Positions 9,750 to 18,523 of a DNA stretch of 64,000 bases are shown one piece after another. The stretch is from assembly GCF_019973615.1 (NCBI RefSeq), contig NZ_AP024238.1, forward strand, positions 2,294,001 to 2,358,000, in the 5' to 3' direction. The first letter of the stretch is position 1. Every line of letters begins with the position of its first letter. Source of the DNA: Rhodoferax lithotrophicus. Lineage in GTDB: Bacteria > Pseudomonadota > Gammaproteobacteria > Burkholderiales > Burkholderiaceae_C. The notes under the pieces are model-generated. The model searched no databases and was not told the DNA's origin. It saw only the letters and a program-made list of their open reading frames with translations. The position numbers and the translations under genes were made by a program.

Positions 9750-10115
9750 ATGCGTCATTATGAAATCATCCTCATGATCCACCCGGATCAGAGCGAACAA
9801 GTTCCAGCTATGCTAGAGCGCTACAAAGGCATGATTGTTGCTGGTGGCGGCAAAGTACACCGTGTTGAGGATTGGGGTCGTCGCCAATTGGTGTATATGA
9901 TCAACAAGCTGGCTAAGGCTCACTATCTGTGTGTCAACATTGAAGCTGACCAAGCTGTGATGGCTGAACTTGAGCACGCCTTCAAGTTCAATGACGCTGT
10001 GTTGCGCCATTTGACAGTGTTGAAGAAGAAAGCTGAGACTGGCCCCTCTTCAATGATGAAAACAGTTGAACGTGAAGATGCTCGCAAGACGCAACAAGCC
10101 GAATACCAGGCTTGA
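9750..10115 (+). CDS. rpsF: 30S ribosomal protein S6
   Basis: 121 residues beginning [19 protein letters not shown], the S6 N-terminus, with [27 protein letters not shown] and [14 protein letters not shown]6 forms a heterodimer with S18 in the platform of the 30S subunit. A strong Shine-Dalgarno (AGAAGGAG) precedes the ATG. First gene of rpsF-priB-rpsR-rplI, transcribed from the promoter at 9638-9666. The C-terminal tail ([13 protein letters not shown]) is a little longer than the E. coli core and polar, as in many betaproteobacteria. Confidence 0.98.
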   Translation: MRHYEIILMIHPDQSEQVPAMLERYKGMIVAGGGKVHRVEDWGRRQLVYMINKLAKAHYLCVNIEADQAVMAELEHAFKFNDAVLRHLTVLKKKAETGPSSMMKTVEREDARKTQQAEYQA

Positions 10116-10133
10116 TTGTCTGCGCGTTAGTGA

Positions 10134-10436
10134 GTGGTGAGTGCGGAGTCCAATAAACTGACCTTGGCAGCTGTTTTGGCTGAAATTGATGTATTGCGAT
10201 ACACCCCCTCTGGAGTTCCTGCGCTAAATTGTAGGCTTGAGCATGTTTCGGAAGTAACTGAGGCTGGTCAAGTTAGGCAAGTTAAAGCACTTGTGAGGTC
10301 GGTGAGTTTTGCTTCAATCGCGGAGCGGTTGGCGCATCAGGACATTGGCAGCAGTTGGATATTCAAAGGTTTCTTGGCAACCCCACTCGGCACCAAACAG
10401 CTCGTGTTTCACATTCAAGAATTCGTTAAAGATTAA
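10134..10436 (+). CDS. priB: Primosomal replication protein N (PriB)
   Basis: 100 residues, single-stranded-DNA-binding OB fold that bridges PriA and DnaT during replication restart. Recognisable by NKLTLAAVLAEIDVLRYTPSGVPALNCRLEH and the C-terminal LVFHIQEFVKD, and by its fixed place between rpsF and rpsR. The start is GTG at 10134 (the next codon, 10137, is also GTG and could serve). The 18-bp gap to rpsF and 29-bp gap to rpsR indicate one transcript. Confidence 0.94.
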   Translation: MVSAESNKLTLAAVLAEIDVLRYTPSGVPALNCRLEHVSEVTEAGQVRQVKALVRSVSFASIAERLAHQDIGSSWIFKGFLATPLGTKQLVFHIQEFVKD

Positions 10437-10465
10437 AGCTTTCCTAAATATTTAAGGAGTCCATC

Positions 10466-10750
10466 ATGGCCGGACCAAAACGTTTCAATAATAAAGATAA
10501 GCGCCCAAAGCGCCCAGCTCAAAACTTACTCTTCAAACGCAAACGCTTTTGTCGTTTCACTGTGACAGGTGTTGAAGAGATTGATTACAAAGATATCGAC
10601 ACATTGCGTGATTTCATTGCTGAGAACGGCAAAATCATTCCAGCCCGTTTGACTGGCACACGTGCTATTTTCCAGCGCCAGCTCAACACTGCTATCAAGC
10701 GCGCACGCTTTTTGGCGATGTTGCCCTACAGCGATCAGCACAAGATCTAA
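10466..10750 (+). CDS. rpsR: 30S ribosomal protein S18
   Basis: 94 residues: a basic N-terminus ([20 protein letters not shown]) followed by the S18 core [46 protein letters not shown] and a short tail. It partners S6 in the 30S platform. A clear AAGGAG precedes the ATG. Longer than the 75-residue E. coli protein because of the basic N-terminal extension common in Burkholderiales. Confidence 0.98.
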   Translation: MAGPKRFNNKDKRPKRPAQNLLFKRKRFCRFTVTGVEEIDYKDIDTLRDFIAENGKIIPARLTGTRAIFQRQLNTAIKRARFLAMLPYSDQHKI

Positions 10751-10761
10751 GGAAAAAAATC

Positions 10762-11214
10762 ATGCAAATCATTCTGCTCGACAAGGTTGTTAACCTTGGT
10801 AACCTCGGTGAAATCGTTCGTGTGAAAGACGGTTATGCCCGAAATTTCTTAATCCCATCTGGTCGCGCTCGCCGTGCTACTGCATCTGCTAAGCAAGAGT
10901 TTGAAGCACGTCGTGTTGAACTTGAAAAAGCTGCTGCAGTCAAATTGGCTGAATGTCAAGCTGTTGGTGAAAAGTTAGCTGGCTCCACCTGTAAGCTGAC
11001 ACAAAAAGCGGGTGTGGATGGTCGTTTGTTTGGTTCAGTAACCAATGCTGACATTGCTGAAGAGCTTACAAAATCAGGATTTGCTGTTACAAAAGCACAA
11101 GTTCGTATGCCTAATGGTCCCATCAAGGTTGTTGGCGACAGCACGGTAAGTGTGGCTTTGCACACGGATGTAGTGGTTGAAATCACCGTATCTGTTTACG
11201 GCGAAACAGCTTAA
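10762..11214 (+). CDS. rplI: 50S ribosomal protein L9
   Basis: 150 residues: the N-terminal rRNA-binding domain [32 protein letters not shown], the long connecting helix ([21 protein letters not shown]) and the C-terminal domain ending [12 protein letters not shown]9 sits near the L1 stalk and helps maintain reading frame. Starts 11 bp after rpsR and is the last gene of the operon, followed at 18 bp by a strong terminator. Confidence 0.98.
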   Translation: MQIILLDKVVNLGNLGEIVRVKDGYARNFLIPSGRARRATASAKQEFEARRVELEKAAAVKLAECQAVGEKLAGSTCKLTQKAGVDGRLFGSVTNADIAEELTKSGFAVTKAQVRMPNGPIKVVGDSTVSVALHTDVVVEITVSVYGETA

Positions 11215-11231
11215 TTTTCAGTTGTAAATAT

Positions 11232-11268
11232 AAAGCCGCCAGGCGAAAGCCTTGGCGGCTTTTGTTTT
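11232..11268 (+). terminator. Intrinsic terminator of the rpsF-rplI operon
   Basis: AAAGCCGCCA (11232-11241), GGCGAAAGCC in the apical part, TTGGCGGCTTTT and then a T-rich run TTTGTTTTTTT. Long GC-rich stem directly after the rplI stop. Confidence 0.93.
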
Positions 11269-11390
11269 TTTATCAGTGACTTTGCGTCATTTACACAGCT
11301 TGTGCACAACTTGTACAAGACTTTTCACCAGCCTTTCACTCGACACCTGAAGCCGTACATCGTAGCATTTGAAGCTACAAGGAAATTATC

Positions 11391-12800
11391 ATGTCTGTTG
11401 TACCCTCCACCCAGGCGAATGACTTTGGCGTGGATCGCCAAGTCGCCCAACTACGTATTCCACCACACTCCATCGAAGCTGAATCCAGTGTGCTCGGCGG
11501 CCTGTTATTGGACAATGCTGCCTGGGATCGGGTTAGTGACGTATTAACTGAGCAGGATTTTTACCGCTATGAGCACCGAGCGGTGTTTGCATCTATGAGT
11601 GTGCTGATCAACGGATCCAAGCCAGCAGATGTCATCACGGTGTATGAGCAGTTGCAGAGTTCTGGCAAGGCTGAAGAGATTGGCGGACTGAGTTATCTCA
11701 ATGCGCTCGCACAGTATGTACCCAGCGCTGGCAATATCCGTCGTTATGCGGAAATCGTTCGAGAACGCTCGATTTTGCGTAAATTGGTTTCGACTAGTGA
11801 AGAAATATCGGCCAACGCCTTTAATCCAAAGGGGAGGCCAGTAGCCTCCATTCTGGATGAGGCAGAGCAGAAGATTTTCAATATTGGGGAAGAAGGCGCG
11901 AGAACCAAACAAGGTTTTCAAGCCATGGACACTTTGGTGGTTGATTTGCTGGATCGGGTCCAGGAAATGGCAGAAAATGCCAATGATGTCACGGGTGTAC
12001 CCACAGGTTTCTATGACTTGGACCGCATGACTGCGGGATTGCAAGCGGGTGATTTGGTTGTATTGGCAGCGCGTCCCTCCATGGGGAAAACTGCTTTCGC
12101 CATCAATATTGCTGAGCATGTAGCCTTGAATGAGGGACTACCAGTTGCGGTTTTTTCTATGGAGATGGGTGCAGCCCAGTTGGCTGTTCGTATAGTTGGT
12201 TCTATTGGACGAATCGATCAGGGCCATTTACGCACCGGAAAATTGACCGATGATGAGTGGCCACGCTTGTCTGAGGCGATTGAAAAGTTACGTACCATTT
12301 CGCTGCATATTGACGAAACTGCAGGCCTGACGGCCAGTGAGTTACGGGCTAACGCGCGTCGTCTGGCACGTCAATGTGGGCAATTGGGGTTGATCGTGGT
12401 CGACTACCTTCAGTTGATGAGCGGTTCCAGTGGAAGTAATGGCGAAAACCGTGCTACTGAATTGGGAGAAATTTCCCGAGGTTTGAAGATGTTAGCCAAG
12501 GAGCTCAAATGTCCTGTGATTGCCTTGTCTCAGTTGAACCGTAGTGTGGAGCAGCGCCCAGACAAACGACCCATGATGAGTGACTTGCGTGAGTCTGGTG
12601 CCATTGAGCAAGATGCTGACATCATTATGTTCATTTATCGCGATGAGTATTACACCAAAGATGCCTGTAAGGAGCCGGGGGTGGCTGAAGTCATTATTGC
12701 CAAACAGCGTAACGGCCCTACCGGTACTGTCAAGCTGGCATTCCTGAACAGGATCACCAAGTTTGAGTCTCTGGCGACAGGGGGAACTGGCGATTTTTGA
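11391..12800 (+). CDS. dnaB: Replicative DNA helicase DnaB
   Basis: 469 residues. The N-terminal collar domain (about 15-115, QLRIPPHSIEAESSVLGGLLLDN) binds primase; the RecA-like C-terminal domain carries the Walker A loop AARPSMGKTAFAIN (about 225-238), the Walker B region LGLIVVDYLQLM, and the motif IALSQLNRSVEQRPDKRPMMSDLRESGAIEQDAD. Hexameric 5'-3' helicase at the fork. No intein or frameshift. The start ATG 11391 has AAGGAAAT upstream. Positioned after the rpsF operon as is common in Burkholderiales, but separated from it by a terminator and 177 bp, so it should have its own promoter. Confidence 0.98.
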   Translation: MSVVPSTQANDFGVDRQVAQLRIPPHSIEAESSVLGGLLLDNAAWDRVSDVLTEQDFYRYEHRAVFASMSVLINGSKPADVITVYEQLQSSGKAEEIGGLSYLNALAQYVPSAGNIRRYAEIVRERSILRKLVSTSEEISANAFNPKGRPVASILDEAEQKIFNIGEEGARTKQGFQAMDTLVVDLLDRVQEMAENANDVTGVPTGFYDLDRMTAGLQAGDLVVLAARPSMGKTAFAINIAEHVALNEGLPVAVFSMEMGAAQLAVRIVGSIGRIDQGHLRTGKLTDDEWPRLSEAIEKLRTISLHIDETAGLTASELRANARRLARQCGQLGLIVVDYLQLMSGSSGSNGENRATELGEISRGLKMLAKELKCPVIALSQLNRSVEQRPDKRPMMSDLRESGAIEQDADIIMFIYRDEYYTKDACKEPGVAEVIIAKQRNGPTGTVKLAFLNRITKFESLATGGTGDF

Positions 12801-12810
12801 TGCAAAAAGA

Positions 12811-12844
12811 AGCTAGAGTGCTTTTGAAATAAGCACTAATAGCT
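12811..12844. repeat. Dispersed hairpin repeat, copy between dnaB and phoH
   Basis: AGTGCTT (12817-12823), a 7-nt loop and AAGCACT (12831-12837), followed by AATAGCT: the core of the genome's short repeat. It lies between two convergent genes and may act as a terminator for either. Confidence 0.7.
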
Positions 12845-12876
12845 CTTTTTTCTATAGCAAAATGTCATGGGATAAG

Positions 12877-14541
12877 TTATAGGATTTCACTCGCAAAATC
12901 AGCTAAACGTGAGCGTTCACCACGTGCAAGCGTGATATGCCCACTGTGTTGCCAGCCCTTGAATTTATCCACAGCATAAGTTAAGCCAGAAGAGCCTTCG
13001 GTCAGATAGGGTGTATCAATTTGAGCAATGTTTCCCATGCAAATGATTTTGGTGCCGGGGCCTGCACGGGTGATCAGAGTTTTCATCTGTTTCGGAGTCA
13101 GGTTTTGCGCTTCATCAATGATCACGTACTTATTCAGGAAAGTGCGGCCACGCATGAAGTTCATGCTTTTGATTTTGATGCGGCTGCGGATCAATTCATT
13201 GGTGGCAGCACGGCCCCATTCGCCTGCAGAGGTGTCAGTTTTACCCAGAACCTCCAGGTTGTCGTCCAAAGCACCCATCCAGGGTCCCATTTTTTCTTCT
13301 TCAGTTCCTGGTAAAAAACCGATGTCCTCACCGACGCTAACCGTGGCGCGTGTCACGATGATCTCTGTATAACGTCGTTCATCCAGTACCTGTGTCAAGC
13401 CTGATGCCAGTGCCATCAGGGTTTTGCCTGTTCCTGCTGTGCCGGTCAGAGTGACAAAGTCAACCTCAGGATCCATCAACAGGTTCATGGCAAAGTTTTG
13501 TTCACGATTGCGAGTAGTGATTCCCCACACCGAATTTTTCAAATGTGTAAAGTCACGCAACGTCTTGAAAACCGCAGTTTTGCCACGAATCTCAATCACT
13601 TTGGCATACAAGCTGGGTTCACCTGGTGCCTCAAAATAGACAAATTGATTAATGATCAATTGAGGAACCACTGGGCCACTGACGCGGTAAAACGTTTGTG
13701 CTCCTTGCTGCCAGCTTTCGACTGATTTTCCGTGAGTACCCCAAAAATCTACGGGCAGAGCGAGAGCGCCGGAATACAGCAGGTCGCCGTCTTCCAGAGT
13801 TTTGTCATTTTGATAGTCTTCAGAACTAAGACCCAACGCCCGTGCTTTGACGCGCATGTTGATGTCTTTGGAAACCAAAACCACTTCACGCGGGTCGTGT
13901 TGCTGTTTCAAGGCCTCAACCACGCCCAGGATTTGATTGTCGGCTTTGCCCTGAGGCAGGCTGCTGGGCAGGGTGTAATTGAGCAGTTGTGTTTGAAAGA
14001 AGAGCTTGCCACCCGCTTCAATATGGCCAGTGGTGTTCAAAAGTAAACCTTGGGTGATGTCACCTCCCAGATGCCCCGCCAGCGCATCCAGTGTGCGACT
14101 GGTTTGACGCCCATTGCGAGCCACCTCAGTCATGCCTTTTTTATGGGCATCCAATTCTTCTAGCACGATCATTGGCAGAAATACATCGTGTTCTTCAAAC
14201 CTGAACAAGCAACTGGGGTCGTGCAGCAGCACATTGGTATCAAGCACAAAAAGTTTTGTTGGACCTGTCGCCCTTTGATTGGAAACTTTAGCTGATGCAG
14301 CTGGTGTTGAAGATGATGTGCGCTTGGTGCTCTTTGCCGATTCTGGTTTTGTTTTGCTGGCAGGGGTTCTGGTGACGACAGATGCTGGTTTTGAAGTCAT
14401 TTCAACCTGAGGCACCACCTCTGCCGTGCTTGCATCTTCACGAGTTGCTTTGGTCGTTGTTTTTGAGCGTGCTGCGGGTACATCAAATTCCTGCAAGGAC
14501 AGCAGGGCGGCACGTTTGTTTGGAGCGGTTGGCAAAGGCAT
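12877..14541 (-). CDS. PIN domain-PhoH ATPase fusion (PhoH2/YlaK family)
   Basis: 554 residues. A basic, low-complexity N-terminal tract (about 20-90, rich in Ser/Thr/Lys/Pro) precedes a PIN nuclease domain (about 95-230: LFVLDTNVLLHDPSCLFRF, VFLPMIVLEELDAHKKG, VLVSKDINMRVKARALG) whose acidic residues are conserved. The C-terminal half is a PhoH P-loop ATPase with Walker A LTGTAGTGKTLMAL and Walker B NKYVIIDEAQNLTPKQMKTL. PIN-PhoH (PhoH2) proteins are described as RNA helicases/ribonucleases, in some species part of toxin-antitoxin pairs; here no small antitoxin gene precedes it. The start at 14541 is accepted because no later ATG precedes the PIN domain convincingly. Confidence 0.9.
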   Translation of the reverse strand: MPLPTAPNKRAALLSLQEFDVPAARSKTTTKATREDASTAEVVPQVEMTSKPASVVTRTPASKTKPESAKSTKRTSSSTPAASAKVSNQRATGPTKLFVLDTNVLLHDPSCLFRFEEHDVFLPMIVLEELDAHKKGMTEVARNGRQTSRTLDALAGHLGGDITQGLLLNTTGHIEAGGKLFFQTQLLNYTLPSSLPQGKADNQILGVVEALKQQHDPREVVLVSKDINMRVKARALGLSSEDYQNDKTLEDGDLLYSGALALPVDFWGTHGKSVESWQQGAQTFYRVSGPVVPQLIINQFVYFEAPGEPSLYAKVIEIRGKTAVFKTLRDFTHLKNSVWGITTRNREQNFAMNLLMDPEVDFVTLTGTAGTGKTLMALASGLTQVLDERRYTEIIVTRATVSVGEDIGFLPGTEEEKMGPWMGALDDNLEVLGKTDTSAGEWGRAATNELIRSRIKIKSMNFMRGRTFLNKYVIIDEAQNLTPKQMKTLITRAGPGTKIICMGNIAQIDTPYLTEGSSGLTYAVDKFKGWQHSGHITLARGERSRLADFASEIL

Positions 14542-14580
14542 GTGTTGCTCTCAGAGCTTGAAAGGGGTGGGGTTCAAACG

Positions 14581-14612
14581 ACAAAGCCGCCATGTCACCA
14601 AGGCGGCTTTGT
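14581..14612 (-). terminator. Hairpin between bcp and phoH
   Basis: Perfect 11-bp inverted repeat ACAAAGCCGCC (14581-14591) / GGCGGCTTTGT (14602-14612) with a 10-nt loop. It lies 112-143 nt downstream of bcp on the minus strand and upstream of phoH. The T-run is short, so termination strength is uncertain. Confidence 0.55.
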
Positions 14613-14723
14613 CTCTACGGATGCGGCAAATCTTCAACATGCAATTGATTATGCATGAGCCTTTATGACAGCGCGGTTAAAGGTTTTTGTTGACCAAAGT
14701 GCATCAACGAAGTTGACACCACA

Positions 14724-15209
14724 TCAAGCCAGTGCGGGTGTTTTTTTCAGTGCCTTGACAGCTTGTAGAACTTCTTCGACATGGCCGGGAACTTTAAGAC
14801 CGCGCCATTCTTCTTTCAGCGTGCCGTCTGCGCCAATCAGGAAGGTGCTGCGCTCGATGCCTTTAACTTTTTTGCCGTACATGATCTTGTTTTTGACCAC
14901 GCCAAACATGTGACACATTTTTTCTTCAGTGTCGGCGATCAACTCAAAGGGCAACTCAAGCTTGGCTTTGAATTCATCGTGGGATTTCATGTTGTCGCGT
15001 GACACGCCAAACACAGTGGCTCCTGCTTTGACAAAATCCTTGTATTTATCACGAAACTGCATGGCTTCAGTGGTACAACCGGGGGTGTTGTCTTTGGGGT
15101 AAAAATACAGAATGATGACTTGTCCCATGTGAGAGGTGTTGGTGACCCGAATACCCCCTGTGGCATTGGATTCAAATTCTGGGATGGGTTTATTGACAAC
15201 AATCGCCAT
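14724..15209 (-). CDS. bcp: Thioredoxin-dependent thiol peroxidase (Bcp/PrxQ)
   Basis: 161 residues with the peroxiredoxin motif YFYPKDNTPGCTTEAMQFRD; Cys45 is the peroxidatic cysteine. It reduces hydrogen peroxide and organic peroxides at the expense of thioredoxin. The residue five positions later, where E. coli Bcp has its resolving cysteine, is Met50 (GCTTEAM). The only other cysteine seen is Cys99 (EEKMCHMFG), so it is either a 1-Cys type or uses an unusual partner. The product is cytoplasmic. Single gene, with a probable terminator at 14581-14612. Confidence 0.94.
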   Translation of the reverse strand: MAIVVNKPIPEFESNATGGIRVTNTSHMGQVIILYFYPKDNTPGCTTEAMQFRDKYKDFVKAGATVFGVSRDNMKSHDEFKAKLELPFELIADTEEKMCHMFGVVKNKIMYGKKVKGIERSTFLIGADGTLKEEWRGLKVPGHVEEVLQAVKALKKTPALA

Positions 15210-15388
15210 GTTTCTTCAATCTAGTGTGACAGGATGCGTCGTTCACTCAAGTCGTGGACACTATCCTCTTGAAGCGCGTGTGCGCCCTCGACCGTAAGTA
15301 TCGTATTTTACCCTGTTTTGTCAGGTCAATAGGTCCATTGGCAGGCGCATCAGCGGGTCATATCTGGCGCACTCATTCTCCATGCGGT

Positions 15389-15760
15389 TCAGACTTCCAT
15401 CAGTAATGCCACCGCGACTTGCCGACCTTCACCGGCCAGCACGTTATAAGTGCGGCAAGCTGCTTGGGTATCCATGGTTTCCAGGCCAATTTGTTGATCG
15501 ATCAGGGCGCGCGTCAGCTTGGGTGATGGAAAGCGCAGCTTCAGTCCGCTGCCAAAAATAACCAGTTCGGTCTTTAGCTCGGCCAGTTGCTCAAAATGTG
15601 CGCAGCTCAGGTCTTCAAAACGTGTGCAGTTCCAATCAAAGCGTGCACCACTGGAGGAGATCACCACACTGTGAATCAGCCGGTCGTCACCCACCTGAAC
15701 CCAGCCTGGCCCGTAAGACCGGATTGATTGAACAGAGATGGTGTCGGGGTGAAATTTCAT
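15389..15760 (-). CDS. Mth938-like (DUF498) domain protein
   Basis: 123 residues from MKFHPDTISVQSIRSYGPGWVQVG; a longer frame begins at 15820 but adds an atypical leader. Motifs HSVVISSSGARFDWNC, LVIFGSGLKLRFPSPKL and MDTQAACRTYNVLAGEGRQVAVALL are typical of this small family (relatives of human NDUFAF3), whose bacterial members are often encoded near the Sec machinery or near amino-acid genes. The biochemical role in bacteria is not established. It is divergent from the aminotransferase gene; the two starts are 99 bp apart. Confidence 0.82.
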   Translation of the reverse strand: MKFHPDTISVQSIRSYGPGWVQVGDDRLIHSVVISSSGARFDWNCTRFEDLSCAHFEQLAELKTELVIFGSGLKLRFPSPKLTRALIDQQIGLETMDTQAACRTYNVLAGEGRQVAVALLMEV

Positions 15761-15859
15761 GGGTGAATGCCCCTGGAGGCTTAAAAATGAGGTGGCGTAG
15801 CGATCTGCTGGGTTGGGCAAAACTTGTGTTCAAATTATAGGTTTCGCTACTCAGCAGCC

Positions 15860-17101
15860 ATGCCCGGAGGGACTTTGAAAACCATACGCAAATCAGCCAA
15901 ACTGGCCAACGTCTGTTATGACATCCGTGGTCCGATCATGGATGCGGCGCGCCAGATGGAGGAAGAAGGGCACAAAATCATCAAACTCAACATTGGCAAC
16001 CTGGCGGTGTTTGGTTTTGACTCTCCTGAAGAAATCCAGCAAGACATGATCCGCAACCTGCCCAATTCGGCCGGTTACTCGGACAGCAAAGGCATTTTTG
16101 CGGCCCGCAAAGCGGTGATGCATGAAACCCAGAAGCAGGGCATCAGGGGTGTCACTCTGGATGATATTTACTTGGGCAACGGGGCCAGCGAGTTGATCGT
16201 CATGGCCACCAACGCCTTGCTCGACGATGGTGACGAGATTTTGCTGCCATCACCTGACTATCCGCTGTGGACGGCGGCGGCCAGCTTGTCGGGGGGCACG
16301 CCGGTGCACTATTTGTGCGATGAATCCAATGGTTGGATGCCGGATTTAGACGATCTGCGCAGCAAAATCACGCCTCGTACCAAAGGCCTGGTGGTGATCA
16401 ACCCCAACAACCCCACTGGGGCGATGTATTCTGATGACTTGCTCAAAGCCCTGGTGCAGATTGCACGTGAACATGGCTTGGTGATTTTTGCCGACGAGGT
16501 GTATGACAAGGTGTTGTATGACGGCATCAAGCACACGGCTATGGGCAGTTTGAGTGACGACGTTTTGACGCTCACTTTTAACTCGTTGTCAAAAAGTTAC
16601 CGCTCGTGTGGTTACAGGGCTGGCTGGATGATTGTGTCAGGGGATAAAAAACCGGCCAAGGATTACATCGAGGGTTTGAACATGCTCTCCAACATGCGGC
16701 TGTGTTCCAACGTTCCAGGTCAATGGGCGATCCAGACTGCGCTGGGGGGTTACCAAAGCATCAATGATCTGGTTTGTGAAGGTGGTCGTTTGCGTCGCCA
16801 GCGCGACTTGGCTTATGAGCTGATCACCGCCATTCCTGGCGTGAGTTGTGTCAAACCAACGGCCGCCTTGTACATGTTCCCCCGGTTGGACCCGGCCATG
16901 TACCCGATAGAAGATGATCAGCAATTCTTTTTGGAACTGTTGCAGGAAACCAAGGTTATGCTGGTACAGGGTACCGGATTCAACTGGCCAGCACCGGATC
17001 ATTTCCGCATTGTGTTTTTGCCGCATGAAGACGACTTGCGTGAAGCCATTGGCCGTGTGGCCAAGTTTCTGGAAAACTATCGCAAACGGCACAGCACTTG
17101 A
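15860..17101 (+). CDS. alaA: Pyridoxal-phosphate aminotransferase, AlaA-type
   Basis: 413 residues from MPGGTLKTIRKSAKLANVCYDIRGP. Class I/II aminotransferase: substrate-binding ISEL-like NGASELIVMATNALL, VVINPNNPTGAMYS, the PLP-contacting FADEVYDKVLYD and the Schiff-base lysine in SLSKSYRSCGYRAGW. Length and motifs fit the AlaA group (E. coli AlaA has 405 residues), which makes alanine from pyruvate and glutamate. It stands just before hom-thrC, the typical betaproteobacterial order, so it may be co-transcribed with them despite the repeat in the 71-bp gap. Confidence 0.9.
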   Translation: MPGGTLKTIRKSAKLANVCYDIRGPIMDAARQMEEEGHKIIKLNIGNLAVFGFDSPEEIQQDMIRNLPNSAGYSDSKGIFAARKAVMHETQKQGIRGVTLDDIYLGNGASELIVMATNALLDDGDEILLPSPDYPLWTAAASLSGGTPVHYLCDESNGWMPDLDDLRSKITPRTKGLVVINPNNPTGAMYSDDLLKALVQIAREHGLVIFADEVYDKVLYDGIKHTAMGSLSDDVLTLTFNSLSKSYRSCGYRAGWMIVSGDKKPAKDYIEGLNMLSNMRLCSNVPGQWAIQTALGGYQSINDLVCEGGRLRRQRDLAYELITAIPGVSCVKPTAALYMFPRLDPAMYPIEDDQQFFLELLQETKVMLVQGTGFNWPAPDHFRIVFLPHEDDLREAIGRVAKFLENYRKRHST

Positions 17102-17114
17102 GTTACTCTTTTTT

Positions 17115-17152
17115 CAATAGCTATCAGCGCTTGATTGACAAGCACTAGAGGC
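17115..17152 (-). repeat. Dispersed hairpin repeat, copy between alaA and hom
   Basis: On the minus strand: GCCTCTAGTGCTTG, 5 nt, CAAGCGCTGATAGCTATTG. The core stem is AGTGCTTG/CAAGCGCT with one G-T pair. It leaves only about 20 bp before the hom start. Confidence 0.85.
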
Positions 17153-17172
17153 ATATTTATCTGTATATCTTT

Positions 17173-18522
17173 ATGAAACCTATTCAAGTTGGTCTGTTGG
17201 GCATCGGTGTGGTGGGCTCTGGCACGTTCAATGTGCTCAAGCGCAACCAGGAAGAGATCAAGCGCCGCGCGGGCCGTGGCATCGAAATCACCATGGTGGC
17301 TGACCTGAACGTGGCGCGCGCCCAGGAACTGGTTGGCCCCGACGTGACCGTGGTCAGCGATGCCCGTGCAGTGATTGCCAACCCCGACATTGACATCGTC
17401 ATCGAACTCATTGGCGGCTACGGCATTGCCAAAGCGCTGGTGCTGGAGGCGATTGCCGCAGGCAAACACGTGGTGACCGCCAACAAAGCCTTGCTCGCCG
17501 TGCATGGCACCGAGATTTTTGCCGCCGCCTCAGCCAAAGGCGTGATGGTGGCGTTTGAAGCCGCCGTGGCCGGTGGCATCCCGATCATCAAGGCGCTGCG
17601 CGAAGGCCTGACCGCCAACCGCATCCAGTGGATTGCCGGCATCATCAACGGCACCACCAACTTCATCCTGAGCGAGATGCGCGACAAGGGCCTGGACTTT
17701 GGTGTGGTGCTCAAAGAAGCGCAACGCCTGGGTTATGCCGAGGCCGACCCGACTTTTGACATCGAAGGTGTGGATGCTGCCCACAAAGCCACGCTGATGA
17801 GTGCGATTGCGTTTGGCGTACCAGTGCAGTTTGACAAGGCTTATGTGGAAGGTATCACCAAGCTGGGTGCCGCCGACATCAAATACGCCGAGCAACTGGG
17901 CTACAGGATCAAGCTTTTGGGTATTACCAAACGTCGTGCAGGTGATGTGGCCAAAGGCACGCAGGATGGTATTGAACTGCGCGTGCACCCCTGCCTGGTT
18001 CCGGCCAAGCGCCTGATCGCCAATGTCGAAGGCGCCATGAACGCCGTGGTGGTGCAGGGTGATGCTGTTGGTACCACCTTGTATTACGGCAAGGGCGCAG
18101 GCTCCGAGCCGACCGCCAGTGCGGTGATTGCTGACCTGGTCGACATCACCCGCCTGGAGTCGGCTGACCCCTTGCACCGCGTGCCACACCTGGCCTTCCA
18201 GCCCAATGCCATGAGTGATCTGGCCGTGTTGCCGATGAGTGAGGTCGTTACAAGCTATTACCTGCGCTTGCGCGTGGCTGATGAAACCGGCGTGCTGGCC
18301 AAAGTCACCGGTATCCTGGCAGAAGCCGGTATCAGCATTGATGCGGTACTGCAGCGCGAAGCTGATGAAGTTGCTGGCAACTCCGGCGTGCCGCAAACCG
18401 ATGTCATCATCCTGACCCATGACTGCATGGAGGCCAAGATGAACGCCGCCATCTCCCAGATGCAGGCCCTGCCCAGCGTGTTGGAGCCCATCACCCGTAT
18501 CCGCAAGGAAGAACTGGCTTGA
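17173..18522 (+). CDS. hom: Homoserine dehydrogenase
   Basis: 449 residues. N-terminal NAD(P)-binding fold GLLGIGVVGSGTFNVL (about 8-23), catalytic domain with AGIINGTTNFILSEM and EAQRLGYAEADPTFDIEGVDAAHKATL, and a C-terminal ACT domain (about 355-440, LRVADETGVLAKVTGILAEAGISIDAVLQ) for feedback by threonine. It reduces aspartate semialdehyde to homoserine. It is directly followed by thrC with one base between stop and start. Upstream lies a copy of the dispersed repeat. This gene is markedly richer in G+C than those before 15 kb. Confidence 0.97.
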   Translation: MKPIQVGLLGIGVVGSGTFNVLKRNQEEIKRRAGRGIEITMVADLNVARAQELVGPDVTVVSDARAVIANPDIDIVIELIGGYGIAKALVLEAIAAGKHVVTANKALLAVHGTEIFAAASAKGVMVAFEAAVAGGIPIIKALREGLTANRIQWIAGIINGTTNFILSEMRDKGLDFGVVLKEAQRLGYAEADPTFDIEGVDAAHKATLMSAIAFGVPVQFDKAYVEGITKLGAADIKYAEQLGYRIKLLGITKRRAGDVAKGTQDGIELRVHPCLVPAKRLIANVEGAMNAVVVQGDAVGTTLYYGKGAGSEPTASAVIADLVDITRLESADPLHRVPHLAFQPNAMSDLAVLPMSEVVTSYYLRLRVADETGVLAKVTGILAEAGISIDAVLQREADEVAGNSGVPQTDVIILTHDCMEAKMNAAISQMQALPSVLEPITRIRKEELA

Positions 18523-18523
18523 T

